Counted from the stretch's first letter, positions 16,168 to 24,749 are shown. The stretch is 64,000 nt of DNA from Streptomyces venezuelae (GCF_008642355.1 NZ_CP029193.1:3744001-3808000); one strand, 5' to 3'. Notes: a model not told the origin generated them from the letters alone. A program made the numbers and translations.

Positions 16168-16983
16168 TCAGGAAACCCCCTTGGCCTTCAGCTCCTTGGC
16201 GAACGCGCCCTGCTCGTACAGCGCGTCGCCGCCCGCCTTCTTCCCGTCGATGAAGACGGTCGGCGTGCCCGTGATGCCGTCGGCGCTGAAGGACTCCATC
16301 GCCTCGCCGACCCACTCCTTGTACGTCCCGTTGGTGACCGCCTTGTCGAAGGCGCCGCCGCGCAGCCCGTCGACCTTGTCGGCGATCTTCAGCAGGAACG
16401 CGGGCGTGTAGGCGTCGTCCGTCTCCTCCTCGGCCTGGTTGGCGAAGACGGCGGCGTGGTACTGCGGGAACTTGCCCGCCTCCACGGAGGCCCGCAGCGC
16501 GTTCGCCGCGTTCACCGAGCCGCTGCCGCCGAGGTTCTTGTCGAGGAACGACGCGATCGTGTACTCGACCTTGACCTTGCCGTCGGCCACCGGCTTCACC
16601 AGCGCCTGCGCCCCACCGTCCTCGAACTTCTTGCAGAACGGGCAGCGCGGGTCCTCGTAGATCTTGACCGTATGCTTGGCCTTCGGATCGCCGACGGTGA
16701 TCACGCCGCCCTTCACGGTGGCGGGCACGTCGGCGAGTTGCGCACTGGCCGCCGAAGGAGCCTTCGCCTCGGGGGCGCCGGAGGCCGGATCAGCGGAGTC
16801 CGGTCCGCCGGAGTCCGGGGACTTCTCCCCGGCCGACGCCGCGGGCTTCTCGCTGACGCGGTCGCCGCCCTTGGCGTCGTCGTCGCCGGGGCCGCAGGCG
16901 GACGCGGCCACCCCGACCAGCGCCACCGCGGCCACCGTGGTGGCGACGCGTGCTGCCTTGCGCCCGGCCTTGTGTACGGCCAT
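16168..16983 (-). CDS. DsbA-like thioredoxin-fold lipoprotein
   Basis: A 271-residue exported protein: signal sequence with lipobox VAASAC, a low-complexity Ser/Ala/Pro/Asp linker (about 33-85), then a DsbA/Thioredoxin_4 domain. The redox motif is CPFC in YEDPRCPFCKKFEDGG near 116-119, and the cis-Pro loop is TGTPTVFIDGKK near 240. A helical insertion with NAANALRASVEAGKFPQYHA separates them. It probably makes or repairs disulphides in extracytoplasmic proteins. The ATG at 16983 is preceded by GGGAGGG. Confidence 0.85.
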   Translation of the reverse strand: MAVHKAGRKAARVATTVAAVALVGVAASACGPGDDDAKGGDRVSEKPAASAGEKSPDSGGPDSADPASGAPEAKAPSAASAQLADVPATVKGGVITVGDPKAKHTVKIYEDPRCPFCKKFEDGGAQALVKPVADGKVKVEYTIASFLDKNLGGSGSVNAANALRASVEAGKFPQYHAAVFANQAEEETDDAYTPAFLLKIADKVDGLRGGAFDKAVTNGTYKEWVGEAMESFSADGITGTPTVFIDGKKAGGDALYEQGAFAKELKAKGVS

Positions 16984-17154
16984 GAAAAGCCCTCCCTCGC
17001 ATTCGTCACGTACCGCTCAAAGTATCGGAATCTATCCCGCGCACCGTGGGCCGAACGCCCCGCCCCCAGGGACTTACGACCCTCCGCGCGAAACGATCGA
17101 AACGACCGCTCCGCCCCCTCCCCACGGCCCCCACCTGCGCAGTAACGTCCGCCC

Positions 17155-18576
17155 ATGAGCAGCGCGAACAACACGCACCACCGGCCCGGCACGGTCAACG
17201 GCGGCATATCGTTCTGGTACGCGGACCACGGACTGCCCACCGCCCGCGAGCCCCTGACGTCCGACACCACGGCGGACGTCTGCATCGTCGGCGGCGGCTA
17301 CACCGGCCTGTGGACGGCGTACTACCTGAAGAAGGCGGCCCCCTTCCTCCGCGTCACCGTCCTGGAGCAGAGGTTCTGCGGCTACGGCGCGAGCGGCCGC
17401 AACGGCGGCTGGCTCTACAACGGCATCGCGGGCCGCGACCGCTACGCGAAACTGCACGGCCATGAGGCGGCCGTCCGCCTCCAGCGAGCCATGAACGAAA
17501 CCGTCACCGAAGTGATCCGCGTAGCCGCCGAAGAATCCATCGACGCGGACATCCACCACGGAGGCGTACTCGAAATCGCCCACACACCCGCCCAGTTGGC
17601 CCGCCTCAAAGCGTTCCACGCCTCAGAACTGTCCTACGGCGAGAAGGACCGCACCCTGCACGGTGCCCGCGAGACGGCGGAGCGGGTGCGCGTGGCCGGC
17701 GCCGTCGGCTCCACGTGGACCCCGCACGGCGCGCGCCTGCACCCGGTCAAGCTCGTCCAGGGCCTGGCCGCGACGGTGGAAGCCCTCGGCGTCACCATCC
17801 ACGAGTCGACACCGGTGACGGAGATCAACCCGAAACACGCGATCACCCCGTACGGCACGGTCCGCGCCCCTTACATCCTGCGCTGCACGGAGGGCTTCAC
17901 GGCGTCCCTGAAGGGCCAGCGCCGCACATGGCTCCCCATGAACTCCTCGATGATCGCCACAGACCCCCTGACCTCCGCCCAATGGGAGTCAATAGGCTGG
18001 GAAGGCCGCGAAACACTCGGCGACATGGCGCACGCGTACATGTACGCCCAGCGCACCGCCGACGGCCGCATCGCGCTCGGCGGCCGAGGCGTCCCGTACC
18101 GCTATGCCTCCAAGACGGACAACGACGGCCGCACCCGACCCGCGACGATCGAAGCCCTGCACGAGATCCTGACCCGCTTCTTCCCCCAGCTGGCCGGCGT
18201 CGGCATCGCCCACGCCTGGTCCGGCGTCCTCGGCGTCCCGCGCGACTGGTGCGCCACGGTCACCCTGGACCGCGCCACGGGCCTCGGCTGGGCGGGCGGC
18301 TACGTCGGCTCGGGCGTAGCCACCACGAACCTGGCCGCCCGCACCCTGCGCGACCTGATCCAACAGGACTCGGGCCAGGCCGGCCCCACAGACCTCACCA
18401 CCCTCCCCTGGGTCAACCACAAGGTCCGCCGCTGGGAACCGGAACCGCTCCGCTGGCTGGGCGTCCACGCGATGTACGCCACGTACAACGCGGCCGACCA
18501 CCGCGAACACACGACCCACACCCCGACCTCATCCCGCCTGGCCCAATGGGCGGACAGGGTGGCGGGCCGCCACTGA
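17155..18576 (+). CDS. FAD-dependent amino-acid/amine oxidase (DAO family)
   Basis: A 473-residue flavoprotein. The Rossmann motif VCIVGGGYTGLWTAYYLKKA is near residues 41-60, followed by LEQRFCGYGASGRNGGWLYN, the hallmark of the DAO family (gamma-glutamylputrescine oxidase and related enzymes). A late FAD segment, GLGWAGGYVGSGVATTNLAA, is near 380-399. Its stop lies three bases from the left end of the AICE attachment repeat, so it was probably the gene convergent to the tRNA before insertion. The substrate is uncertain. Confidence 0.82.
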   Translation: MSSANNTHHRPGTVNGGISFWYADHGLPTAREPLTSDTTADVCIVGGGYTGLWTAYYLKKAAPFLRVTVLEQRFCGYGASGRNGGWLYNGIAGRDRYAKLHGHEAAVRLQRAMNETVTEVIRVAAEESIDADIHHGGVLEIAHTPAQLARLKAFHASELSYGEKDRTLHGARETAERVRVAGAVGSTWTPHGARLHPVKLVQGLAATVEALGVTIHESTPVTEINPKHAITPYGTVRAPYILRCTEGFTASLKGQRRTWLPMNSSMIATDPLTSAQWESIGWEGRETLGDMAHAYMYAQRTADGRIALGGRGVPYRYASKTDNDGRTRPATIEALHEILTRFFPQLAGVGIAHAWSGVLGVPRDWCATVTLDRATGLGWAGGYVGSGVATTNLAARTLRDLIQQDSGQAGPTDLTTLPWVNHKVRRWEPEPLRWLGVHAMYATYNAADHREHTTHTPTSSRLAQWADRVAGRH

Positions 18577-18579
18577 AAG

Positions 18580-18623
18580 AGAGCCCCCTGTCGGATTCGA
18601 ACCGACGACCTACGCATTACAAG
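18580..18623. repeat. attL: left copy of the 44-bp attachment repeat
   Basis: Identical to 37046-37089. It runs from two bases beyond the tRNA 3' end to the anticodon loop of tRNA-Thr in the minus orientation. Beyond 18623 the sequence leaves tRNA homology, so this is the displaced tRNA fragment and not a working tRNA gene. Confidence 0.93.
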
Positions 18624-18738
18624 CTGTCCGGCCTTGATCCATCGTGGTCCGGGCGCGTCCCTGAGTGAGCCGAACTCGCAGGTCAAGGGCGTTGGTGGAC
18701 GCACAGGGACGAGTACGAACGATGCCGGATTCGGCGCC

Positions 18739-18762
18739 AACCGAGACTAGAACTGAGACTGG
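18739..18762 (+). repeat. Two 12-bp direct repeats inside the left end (candidate integrase arm sites)
   Basis: AACCGAGACTAG (18739-18750) and AACTGAGACTGG (18751-18762) are tandem copies of the same 12-mer that occurs twice at 36932-36955 near the other end. After excision they would flank the attP core in the same orientation, as arm-type integrase or Xis sites do. Confidence 0.55.
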
Positions 18763-18797
18763 CCCAGCTACCAAACCACGCTGGGGCTGGGGCCCAA

Positions 18798-19040
18798 CTA
18801 CGGCTTGGGCTTGGGCAGCTCGGTGACGAAGGTTCCGATGCCGGGTTGCATCTGTGCGAGCCCGGCCTCTCGAAGCTCGGTGAGTACCCGGCGGGCGGTC
18901 ATCTGCGCGATGCCAAACTCACCCTGGATCGCGAGGACACCCGGCAGCTGACTGCCCGGCGGGTACTCGCCATCGGCGATCCGCTGCTCAAAGACCGCGT
19001 AGACCTGCTTCCACCGCGGGATGTCCGGCTTCCAATCCAT
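18798..19040 (-). CDS. Small GntR-type winged-helix protein
   Basis: An 80-residue protein consisting only of a GntR winged helix: YAVFEQRIADGEYPPGSQLP, then EFGIAQMTARRVLTELREAG and GIGTFVTELP. It lacks any ligand-binding (UTRA/FCD) domain. It sits next to attL, apart from the larger GntR at 24746. AICEs and Streptomyces plasmids use GntR proteins (KorSA, Kor) to silence transfer genes, so this may be a second regulator or an anti-repressor. The ATG at 19040 is the only reasonable start. The family is clear, the role inferred. Confidence 0.75.
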   Translation of the reverse strand: MDWKPDIPRWKQVYAVFEQRIADGEYPPGSQLPGVLAIQGEFGIAQMTARRVLTELREAGLAQMQPGIGTFVTELPKPKP

Positions 19041-19195
19041 GATCCGAAGCTAGGCAGGACAGGCTTGGTCAGCGAGACGAGTAAGCCTGCATGGCCTAGC
19101 TACCCTAGCTAGCTAGTACTACGCTGCGTGCACGCACAGCACCCCTGCGGCCGCGCGAACGACCCAGGGGCGTGGACGACTGACGTGGAGTCGAC

Positions 19196-19414
19196 GTGAA
19201 CGAGGCTAAGCAGAATCCGAACACTCCGAACAGCTCAAACACGGCCAAGATGGAGCCCGGCAGCTACGGCTACTGCTCGTGGCACCGCGGCTATAGCGCA
19301 GGCATCCGCGTCATCAACGTGGTGGAACAGGGCTCGGGCCCAGGGGGCGTGGACTTCGCGTGTCTCCCCTGCCGCGAGGAGCACGACCTAGTCCCGTTCG
19401 CCGACCGGCCGTGA
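19196..19414 (+). CDS. Small Cys/His-containing AICE protein, unknown
   Basis: A 72-residue protein with a polar Asn/Ser-rich N-terminus and a compact C-terminal part carrying C-x2-H near residue 28 (YCSWHRGYSAG) and C-x2-C near 58 (ACLPCREEHD), a possible small zinc site. The GTG start is preceded by GTGGAG. Its stop overlaps the next gene as GTGA, so both are made together. I do not recognise a function. Confidence 0.6.
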   Translation: MNEAKQNPNTPNSSNTAKMEPGSYGYCSWHRGYSAGIRVINVVEQGSGPGGVDFACLPCREEHDLVPFADRP

Positions 19415-19629
19415 ACGAGATGGGGCGCCCGAAGCCCCCGCGCGCCAAGACGCTCAACGGCTGGCAGTACCTCGGCTGGCACTGCTGCTGGTGCGACGCC
19501 CCGATCTGGCAGGGCGCAAGGTCCGCCGGCCGCGCCGAAGGACGCGAGGGTGCGCACGACTTGTCCATCGAGGTGTACGAGTGCGGCCCGCACTGCCCGA
19601 AACGCCCGGCCATGACCAAACCATCGTAG
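19411..19629 (+). CDS. Small Cys-rich AICE protein, coupled to the preceding gene
   Basis: A 72-residue protein starting at GTG 19411 inside the GTGA overlap. It contains HCCWCDAPIWQG near 26-37 and ECGPHCPKR near 57-65, which together could bind one zinc ion. Length and overlap support it as a real gene; no family is recognised. It is the last gene before the sharp fall in GC that precedes the ABC-3C-like cassette. Confidence 0.6.
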   Translation: MNEMGRPKPPRAKTLNGWQYLGWHCCWCDAPIWQGARSAGRAEGREGAHDLSIEVYECGPHCPKRPAMTKPS

Positions 19630-20084
19630 TCAGCCCCCAATGCAACGCGGTGCGAGTCGCCGGTTTGAAAATGCGGGGAGCTCTGCACCAAGCGGCAGTT
19701 TCCACTTAGCCGACAGACCAACAGCTTGGGGAGTTCGGGCGTTCTAGGGCAGTCAGCATCTGGGCTGTGAGGGAGTGTCTTGACGGTCCTCACGCTCCCT
19801 GATTCGTTGCCAGCTGCTCCCCGTCGGCTCTCCGTCCAGCCCGGCACGGGTCCGGCACGGTGCTGAGCGGCAAGACCACCGACTCTTGTCGCATCCCGGG
19901 ACCTGGTCTTACACAGGGCGCGCGGCACCACTGCGGCTATGCCTTCTGGCCCACGGCTAAGGGGCGAGCGCGACCACTCGATGCGCTCGCCCGGTTACAA
20001 GCACCTTGGCCATCGGGCCGCGACCCTGTCACGCACTGTTCCACAGCCACTACCATCCGGCTCGATCATCGATACCCTGGATCA
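19630..20084. other. 455-bp intergenic region upstream of the ABC-3C-like cassette
   Basis: No convincing gene. One frame is open from 19860 and joins the effector gene, but its codons are irregular and the peptide has no family features, so it is treated as leader. Base composition changes here from about 70% GC to the 50-55% of the cassette. A promoter for the cassette should lie in the last 200 bp; TTGACG (19779-19784) is a possible -35 without a clear -10. Confidence 0.5.
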
Positions 20085-21056
20085 ATGGGCCAGCGGGCGA
20101 GATCCCAGTCTGTGGCCTTGACGGCACCACTGAAGTGGAGGGCCCACTTGCGCTCGGCTAGGAATTGGGATGGCGACGAATGGGAAGAATGGTGCATTCT
20201 TCTCATTCGTAGGCGATATGGCGCTGATCAAGTGCAGGTCGTTCCGGCCCGCCACCGAGGCGATCTCGGAATTGAGGCCTTCACGTACGACGGCTGCGCT
20301 TTTCAATGCTATGCGGCGCAAGAACCTATTCCAGTGAAGGAGCGCTACGAGAAACAACGCGACAAGCTCACTACAGATTTGGCTAAGCTGGAAGACCGTC
20401 GAGAGAAGTTCGTGACTCTTCTCGGTAATGTAAGAATCAAGCGATACATGTTCATGGTCCCTTACTTTGATTCTCACGAACTTGTTCAGCATGCGTCGAC
20501 GAAGGCTGCAGAGTATCGAGGTAAGAGTCTCCCTCACTTGGATCCCGGGTTCCAGATCGTCGTAGTGGACGAAGATGCCTACGCGGATATTCGTGAGCAG
20601 GTGCTGCTCAATCCGCAACCTTTGGTGGAGGTTCACGAGCAGACACAAGAAGACGTGGCCGCCTGGATCAGAGAGAATTCGCACTCATTCACCACAGCCG
20701 AAAGGAAACTTCAGGGACTAATCCAAGACGACCCACGTAGGTTGCAGGCTGTTGAGAGCCTTGTCATGCAATACATTAAGGGGGAGAATGCTCTAGCAGA
20801 CATGCGGAGAAAATTCCCCGACAATTGGGAGAGGGCTACTCGTTACCGAAACCACAAAGAGCAGCTCCTTATTTTTGAGTACCCATCGACCGATATTCAA
20901 TTTAGCAGCCTTTCCAAAATTGCCAAGGAAATTGAGCACGAGCTTAAAGAAGATGCGCCAGCGCTAGACAATCGCCTCCGTAGCGCTATCGCTTGGGCCT
21001 CAATTGCCGACTGGATTATGCGCTGCCCTCTCGACTTTCCAACGGTGGCCTCATAA
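20085..21056 (+). CDS. PD-(D/E)XK nuclease-like first component of an ABC-3C-type system
   Basis: A 323-residue protein in a low-GC cassette. Residues about 20-90 look like a divergent restriction-endonuclease fold: an acidic first helix (WDGDEWEEWCILLIRRRYG), then RGDLGIEAF with Asp near 60, then GCAFQCYAAQ with Gln near 74 and Tyr near 76 where many Mrr-type enzymes have QxK. The rest is helical, with ERYEKQRDKLTTDLAKLEDR and an acidic C-terminal half. The start at ATG 20085 is chosen because homology-like sequence begins just after it; GTG 20112 is also possible. Its stop overlaps the next start (TAATG). The nuclease role is inference. Confidence 0.72.
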   Translation: MGQRARSQSVALTAPLKWRAHLRSARNWDGDEWEEWCILLIRRRYGADQVQVVPARHRGDLGIEAFTYDGCAFQCYAAQEPIPVKERYEKQRDKLTTDLAKLEDRREKFVTLLGNVRIKRYMFMVPYFDSHELVQHASTKAAEYRGKSLPHLDPGFQIVVVDEDAYADIREQVLLNPQPLVEVHEQTQEDVAAWIRENSHSFTTAERKLQGLIQDDPRRLQAVESLVMQYIKGENALADMRRKFPDNWERATRYRNHKEQLLIFEYPSTDIQFSSLSKIAKEIEHELKEDAPALDNRLRSAIAWASIADWIMRCPLDFPTVAS

Positions 21057-21541
21057 TGCTTAATACTGACGAACTCGCAGACCTCTTCTCCAATACAAAC
21101 ACCCCCGTAACCTTTACTCGGCGCCCCGATCCGATTCCAGGAGATCTACGGCACGGATGGAGGCTCGCTGCACTCGTGCTCGTGTTAGACCGGTGTCACG
21201 CGAGCTCAGCGAATGTTGAACAGCTTCATTTGCTTGTTTGGGCTATGCGGTCGAGATCCACTCGAAATATGGTGCTGTCCTGGAAAAACGGAGAAAGAGC
21301 ACCTGACGAATTTGCGGTCAGGTACGATCCGGTACTGAGCCGAACGATCGCTATTGCTATTTCCAGTGGCTTGGTATTCCGCAAGCCGAGTCAAGCTATT
21401 TCTCTAACACCCGAGGGTAAGTCGCTAGCGCGGAATGTTTGGCGTCACGATGCGGTGCTGACTGAGGAGAAAGACTTTCTGAGGGCGTTCCCTGGGAAGA
21501 TTTCGCAAAAGTCTATCCGTCAACTCATGGACTGGAACTAA
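21056..21541 (+). CDS. Middle component of an ABC-3C-type system
   Basis: A 161-residue protein between the nuclease-like gene and the ATPase gene, overlapping the former by one base (TAATG) and separated from the latter by one base. It appears to be mostly helical with a winged-helix-like end (RTIAIAISSGLVFRKPSQAI, then LTPEGKSLARNVW), which fits the helical/wHTH 'middle component' of three-component ABC systems described by Aravind and colleagues. I cannot name the exact middle-component subfamily. It probably bridges effector and ATPase. Confidence 0.68.
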   Translation: MLNTDELADLFSNTNTPVTFTRRPDPIPGDLRHGWRLAALVLVLDRCHASSANVEQLHLLVWAMRSRSTRNMVLSWKNGERAPDEFAVRYDPVLSRTIAIAISSGLVFRKPSQAISLTPEGKSLARNVWRHDAVLTEEKDFLRAFPGKISQKSIRQLMDWN

Positions 21542-21542
21542 C

Positions 21543-23564
21543 ATGCTCAAGATCCGCAACCTGCAGCTGCGCGTCGTAACTGAAGGTCCCTTGTGTGGTG
21601 CGGATCTTCAATTCGTGAGCGGGCTAAACGTTCTAAGGGCCGACAACTCCAGCGGAAAATCGACTTGCATGCAGGCGGTCATCTACGCCTTGGGTCTAGA
21701 AGGAATGCTGAGTGCCCGACGTGACATTCCGCTGCCACACGCTATGACGGACTCTATTGAGGTAGATGGGCGCGATTTTTCTGTCCTCGAGTCGTGGGTA
21801 GCGTTGGAGGTGGAGAACTCTTCAGGGCATGTCATTACTGTTCGGCGTCATGTGAAGAGTGCTACCAAGCACATGACGCTAGTTGAGGAGTTCACTGGCC
21901 CCTGCTTGAGTGAAGGATTGCCCATGGAGAGGGGGACCGATTACTTCGTCCGCCGTCCTGGAGCTGCCATCAGGGACAGGGGATTTCACCATCGCTTGGC
22001 TGCTTTCCTGGGGTGGGAACTTCCTCAGGTTTCCCGCCTGGATGGTAGCGAGGGCCCACTGTACCTAGAGTGCCTCTTTCCATATTTCTTTGTAGAGCAG
22101 AAACATGGATGGTCCGGCATTCAGGCCCGCATCCCGACTCACTTCATGATTCGAGACGTGAGCCGTAGGGCCGCCGAGTTTATCTTGAACCTCGATGAGT
22201 ATTCCGCCGTGCTACGACGGCAACGACTAGAGTCTGCTGGATCTCAAATGGACAGCGAGTGGCGACAAGTCGTCGATCGGCTTGTTGGTACCACTAAGGG
22301 TGCTGCTGTGGTACTGCGCGGTGTGCCGCAGAGACCCGTACTGGACGCTGCTGCTGTAGCCATCGAGGCAGTCATTGCTTCGGATAGCAAATGGATCACA
22401 ATCGATGACGAGATTACTTTGCTACAGGCCCGTCTGGATGAGTTGGATGGCGTGGAGGTTCCCACAGTCGAGGAGAGCTCGCAGCAACTGGATTTCGAAC
22501 TATCACGCGCTCAGGAACAGCTAACTGTTATCGCCGCGAAGCTACGTGACGAGATCGAATCACTTACTGAGTCGAGCGCACGACGTGATGGACTAGAATT
22601 CCGGGTCGAAGCCCTTGAGGAGGACTTGCAAAGGCATAAGGATGCGGCTCTTTTGCGTCGGCTCGGTTCGGATCATGCCGCTGTCATTGGAGGAGAATCG
22701 ACATGCCCTACATGTCAGCAGGCGCTGCCGGATGGCTTCGATGTGACTCTGAACCCTATGTCACCAGACGAAAGCATCACGTACATCGAGCAAGAGCTTC
22801 GAACGTTCCGGGCTATGCATACGGACATGCAACGGGTAATCGAAAACCAGCAAGCAAAAGTGGCAGGTCTACGCGACAGAATGTCTCAGGTCCGTAGGGG
22901 AATTCGAGCCGTCAAGCAATCGCTCACCTCCCCCTCTTCGACGCCCTCTGTTGCGACTGTGGCTGAAAGAATCCGCCTGCAGGATCGGATCGAGGCATTG
23001 CGATCGGTGCAGGCTGAGATTCTCACTGCCAGTAACGACCTTCGCACGAGGGCAGTTGCGTGGTCGCATAACCGAGGCGCTCTGCGCGCTCTTGCTGAAC
23101 AAGGACAATCACCTCAAGATGCCGCGAAGATCGCGTTCTTGCAGAATTCTTTGCGGCAACAGCTCAGGAGTTATCACTTCAACTCGCTAGACGCTGAGAG
23201 CATTGAGATCTCGCCCGACACCTATCGCCCCATCCACGAAGGGTTTGACCTAGGATTCGACCTGTCGGCTAGCGATATGATCCGTGTGATCTGGGCCTAC
23301 CTCCTAGCATTTCTTGAGGCGGGCCTGAACTTCTCAACCAATCATGCTCGCTTGCTTATCTTTGATGAACCACGCCAACAAGAAACTAATAGGTTGAGTT
23401 TCTCCGCGCTTCTAGGTCGCGCCGCGAATGTGAACGGCAGCGAAGCGCAGATTATCTTCGCGACGAGCGAGGAGGCCGAAGCTCTTGCAGGAATGTTGCA
23501 GGGTAGGCCCCATCACCTAATTTCAAGCGCCTCTGGAGCGAAGCTGATTAAGCCTATCCAATAG
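21543..23564 (+). CDS. DUF3732-type Rad50/SMC-like ABC ATPase (ABC-3C sensor ATPase)
   Basis: A 673-residue ATPase. The Walker A motif ADNSSGKST is at residues 33-41. A long coiled-coil region (about 290-480) is interrupted by CPTC at 388-391, placed like the zinc hook of Rad50. The ABC signature lies in DLSASDMIRVIWAYLLAF near 574-590, and Walker B is LLIFDEP near 604-610. DUF3732 ATPases are typical of three-component conflict systems, in which the ATPase senses a nucleic-acid state and releases an effector. It is the last gene of the low-GC cassette and follows the middle component by one base. A restriction-like or abortive anti-phage role is inferred. Confidence 0.82.
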   Translation: MLKIRNLQLRVVTEGPLCGADLQFVSGLNVLRADNSSGKSTCMQAVIYALGLEGMLSARRDIPLPHAMTDSIEVDGRDFSVLESWVALEVENSSGHVITVRRHVKSATKHMTLVEEFTGPCLSEGLPMERGTDYFVRRPGAAIRDRGFHHRLAAFLGWELPQVSRLDGSEGPLYLECLFPYFFVEQKHGWSGIQARIPTHFMIRDVSRRAAEFILNLDEYSAVLRRQRLESAGSQMDSEWRQVVDRLVGTTKGAAVVLRGVPQRPVLDAAAVAIEAVIASDSKWITIDDEITLLQARLDELDGVEVPTVEESSQQLDFELSRAQEQLTVIAAKLRDEIESLTESSARRDGLEFRVEALEEDLQRHKDAALLRRLGSDHAAVIGGESTCPTCQQALPDGFDVTLNPMSPDESITYIEQELRTFRAMHTDMQRVIENQQAKVAGLRDRMSQVRRGIRAVKQSLTSPSSTPSVATVAERIRLQDRIEALRSVQAEILTASNDLRTRAVAWSHNRGALRALAEQGQSPQDAAKIAFLQNSLRQQLRSYHFNSLDAESIEISPDTYRPIHEGFDLGFDLSASDMIRVIWAYLLAFLEAGLNFSTNHARLLIFDEPRQQETNRLSFSALLGRAANVNGSEAQIIFATSEEAEALAGMLQGRPHHLISSASGAKLIKPIQ

Positions 23565-23996
23565 GCCAGTGAAGCGACCGGAGCCTAAAGCTGATTTAAG
23601 GTGAGGATCGTGCCTTCAACTTTCAGCCTGCCGGAACTCTATGGGCCTATGCGTTAAAGAATGAAGTTGGAGCCCTGAATAACCTAGAGGACTGCCCCAG
23701 AATGGCCGTCTTGAAGCCGTGGAGTCGACGCCCCAGCCGGGATGAACGCCCACTCTGACTTCAGATGGCCACTTGTCGTGCGTGTGGCACGGGCGCTGGG
23801 CGGAGACAGTGGCGCAGGCCGTGCGGGAGCCGGGCCGCTCGCGGTGAGCGGAGTGAGCAGCCTTGACCGGGTAGGAAAATTTTTGCGTCCTGACACAGAA
23901 ACGGCCTCATAGTCCACGCGATGCCACGTACGCCTCTATCAGACCGGCCTGCAAAAGCCCCCGGGCGTAGCACCCGAGGGCTTTTATTTGCAGCGT
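23565..23996. other. 432-bp intergenic region after the cassette
   Basis: No supported gene. GC content returns to host level around 23690, which marks the right edge of the low-GC segment. Short frames here lack ribosome binding sites and family features. The region ends with a hairpin at 23953-23985, listed separately. Confidence 0.6.
23953..23985. terminator. Hairpin between the glycosyltransferase gene and the ABC-3C-like cassette
   Basis: AAAAGCCC (23953-23960) pairs with GGGCTTTT (23978-23985), extended inwards by CGGG/CCCG with one mismatch. T-rich sequence follows on both strands, so it can stop leftward transcription of the glycosyltransferase operon and rightward read-through from the cassette. 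Confidence 0.75.
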
Positions 23997-24749
23997 TCAG
24001 CCTGTGGATAGGTACTTATGGGCAAGGGCTGCCGCATGCTTGCCAATAGCTCCCATTCGGGCTTCCCACTCAGCACCGTCACGGTGGTCCGGGTGGGCGG
24101 TCGTCTGGTCTGGGTGCTTGCGGTAGTGGAGTCCCGCCTCGCCGATGAACCAGCCGTCGGCCATCACGTCGAGGGCCAGCAACAGGGCAGTGTCTTCCGA
24201 TGCGGGCAGGGCCATCCACCCCCCGGCTTCAGCGAGCAGGCTTTCCCGGATGCAGAGCGAGGCCGGATGCACCGCGGGCCGGTGCGTGGTGGACCAGTAG
24301 GCGTACAGCTCCCCCCGGGTGAGCTGGCCGGGGTCCGGGTCGCCGAGTGTGTAGTGCACCAGTGAGCCGTCCGGCATGAGGTCGAGCACCTTGCACACCG
24401 TCCAGCCGACGGACGGGTGTGCCTCCATGACCTCGAGGTCACGGGCGAGGGCGCCGGCGGGCAGGACATCGTCAGCGTCCAGGACCTTCACCAGCTCGCC
24501 CTTGCTGCGGCCCCACGCCATGGTCCGGGCCACTCCAGGGCCGCCGCGCCTGTTGTCACTGACCGCGACGCGCGCGTCTTCGCGGATGTCGGCAGGCACA
24601 TCGACCGCCTTGCCGCCGTCGACCTGGATCAGCCATTCCCAGTCCCAGCCACTGGGCAGCTCCTGCGAACGGAGCGAGGCGAAGGCCTCGGGCAGGAAGG
24701 GCAACGCCGCGTCGTGGACCGGCGTCACGACCGACATGATCCGGGTCAT
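23997..24749 (-). CDS. Family 2 glycosyltransferase, AICE cargo
   Basis: A 250-residue GT-A fold enzyme: TRIMSVVTPVHDAALPFLPE at the start, WEWLIQVDGGKAVDVP, then the nucleotide-sugar motif ELVKVLDADDVLPAGALARD with the DxD-like DAD near 96-98. The C-terminal part carries PASEDTALLLALDVMADGWF, the ED motif of GT2 enzymes. There is no membrane segment. The ATG at 24749 overlaps the GntR stop (ATGA), so it is co-expressed with and probably repressed by that GntR. The sugar and acceptor are unknown; surface modification that affects mating or phage adsorption is only a guess. Confidence 0.82.
   Translation of the reverse strand: MTRIMSVVTPVHDAALPFLPEAFASLRSQELPSGWDWEWLIQVDGGKAVDVPADIREDARVAVSDNRRGGPGVARTMAWGRSKGELVKVLDADDVLPAGALARDLEVMEAHPSVGWTVCKVLDLMPDGSLVHYTLGDPDPGQLTRGELYAYWSTTHRPAVHPASLCIRESLLAEAGGWMALPASEDTALLLALDVMADGWFIGEAGLHYRKHPDQTTAHPDHRDGAEWEARMGAIGKHAAALAHKYLSTG

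Noticed and set aside
19860..20084. N-terminal extension of the nuclease-like gene to the GTG at 19860
   Set aside because: The added 75 residues have irregular composition, Cys and His without pattern, and no ribosome site; the fold-like sequence starts after 20085.
20085..23564. A type IV or BREX/DISARM restriction system
   Set aside because: There is no helicase, no PglX/PglZ-type protein and no McrB GTPase; the ATPase is of the Rad50-like DUF3732 type, so ABC-3C is the better fit.
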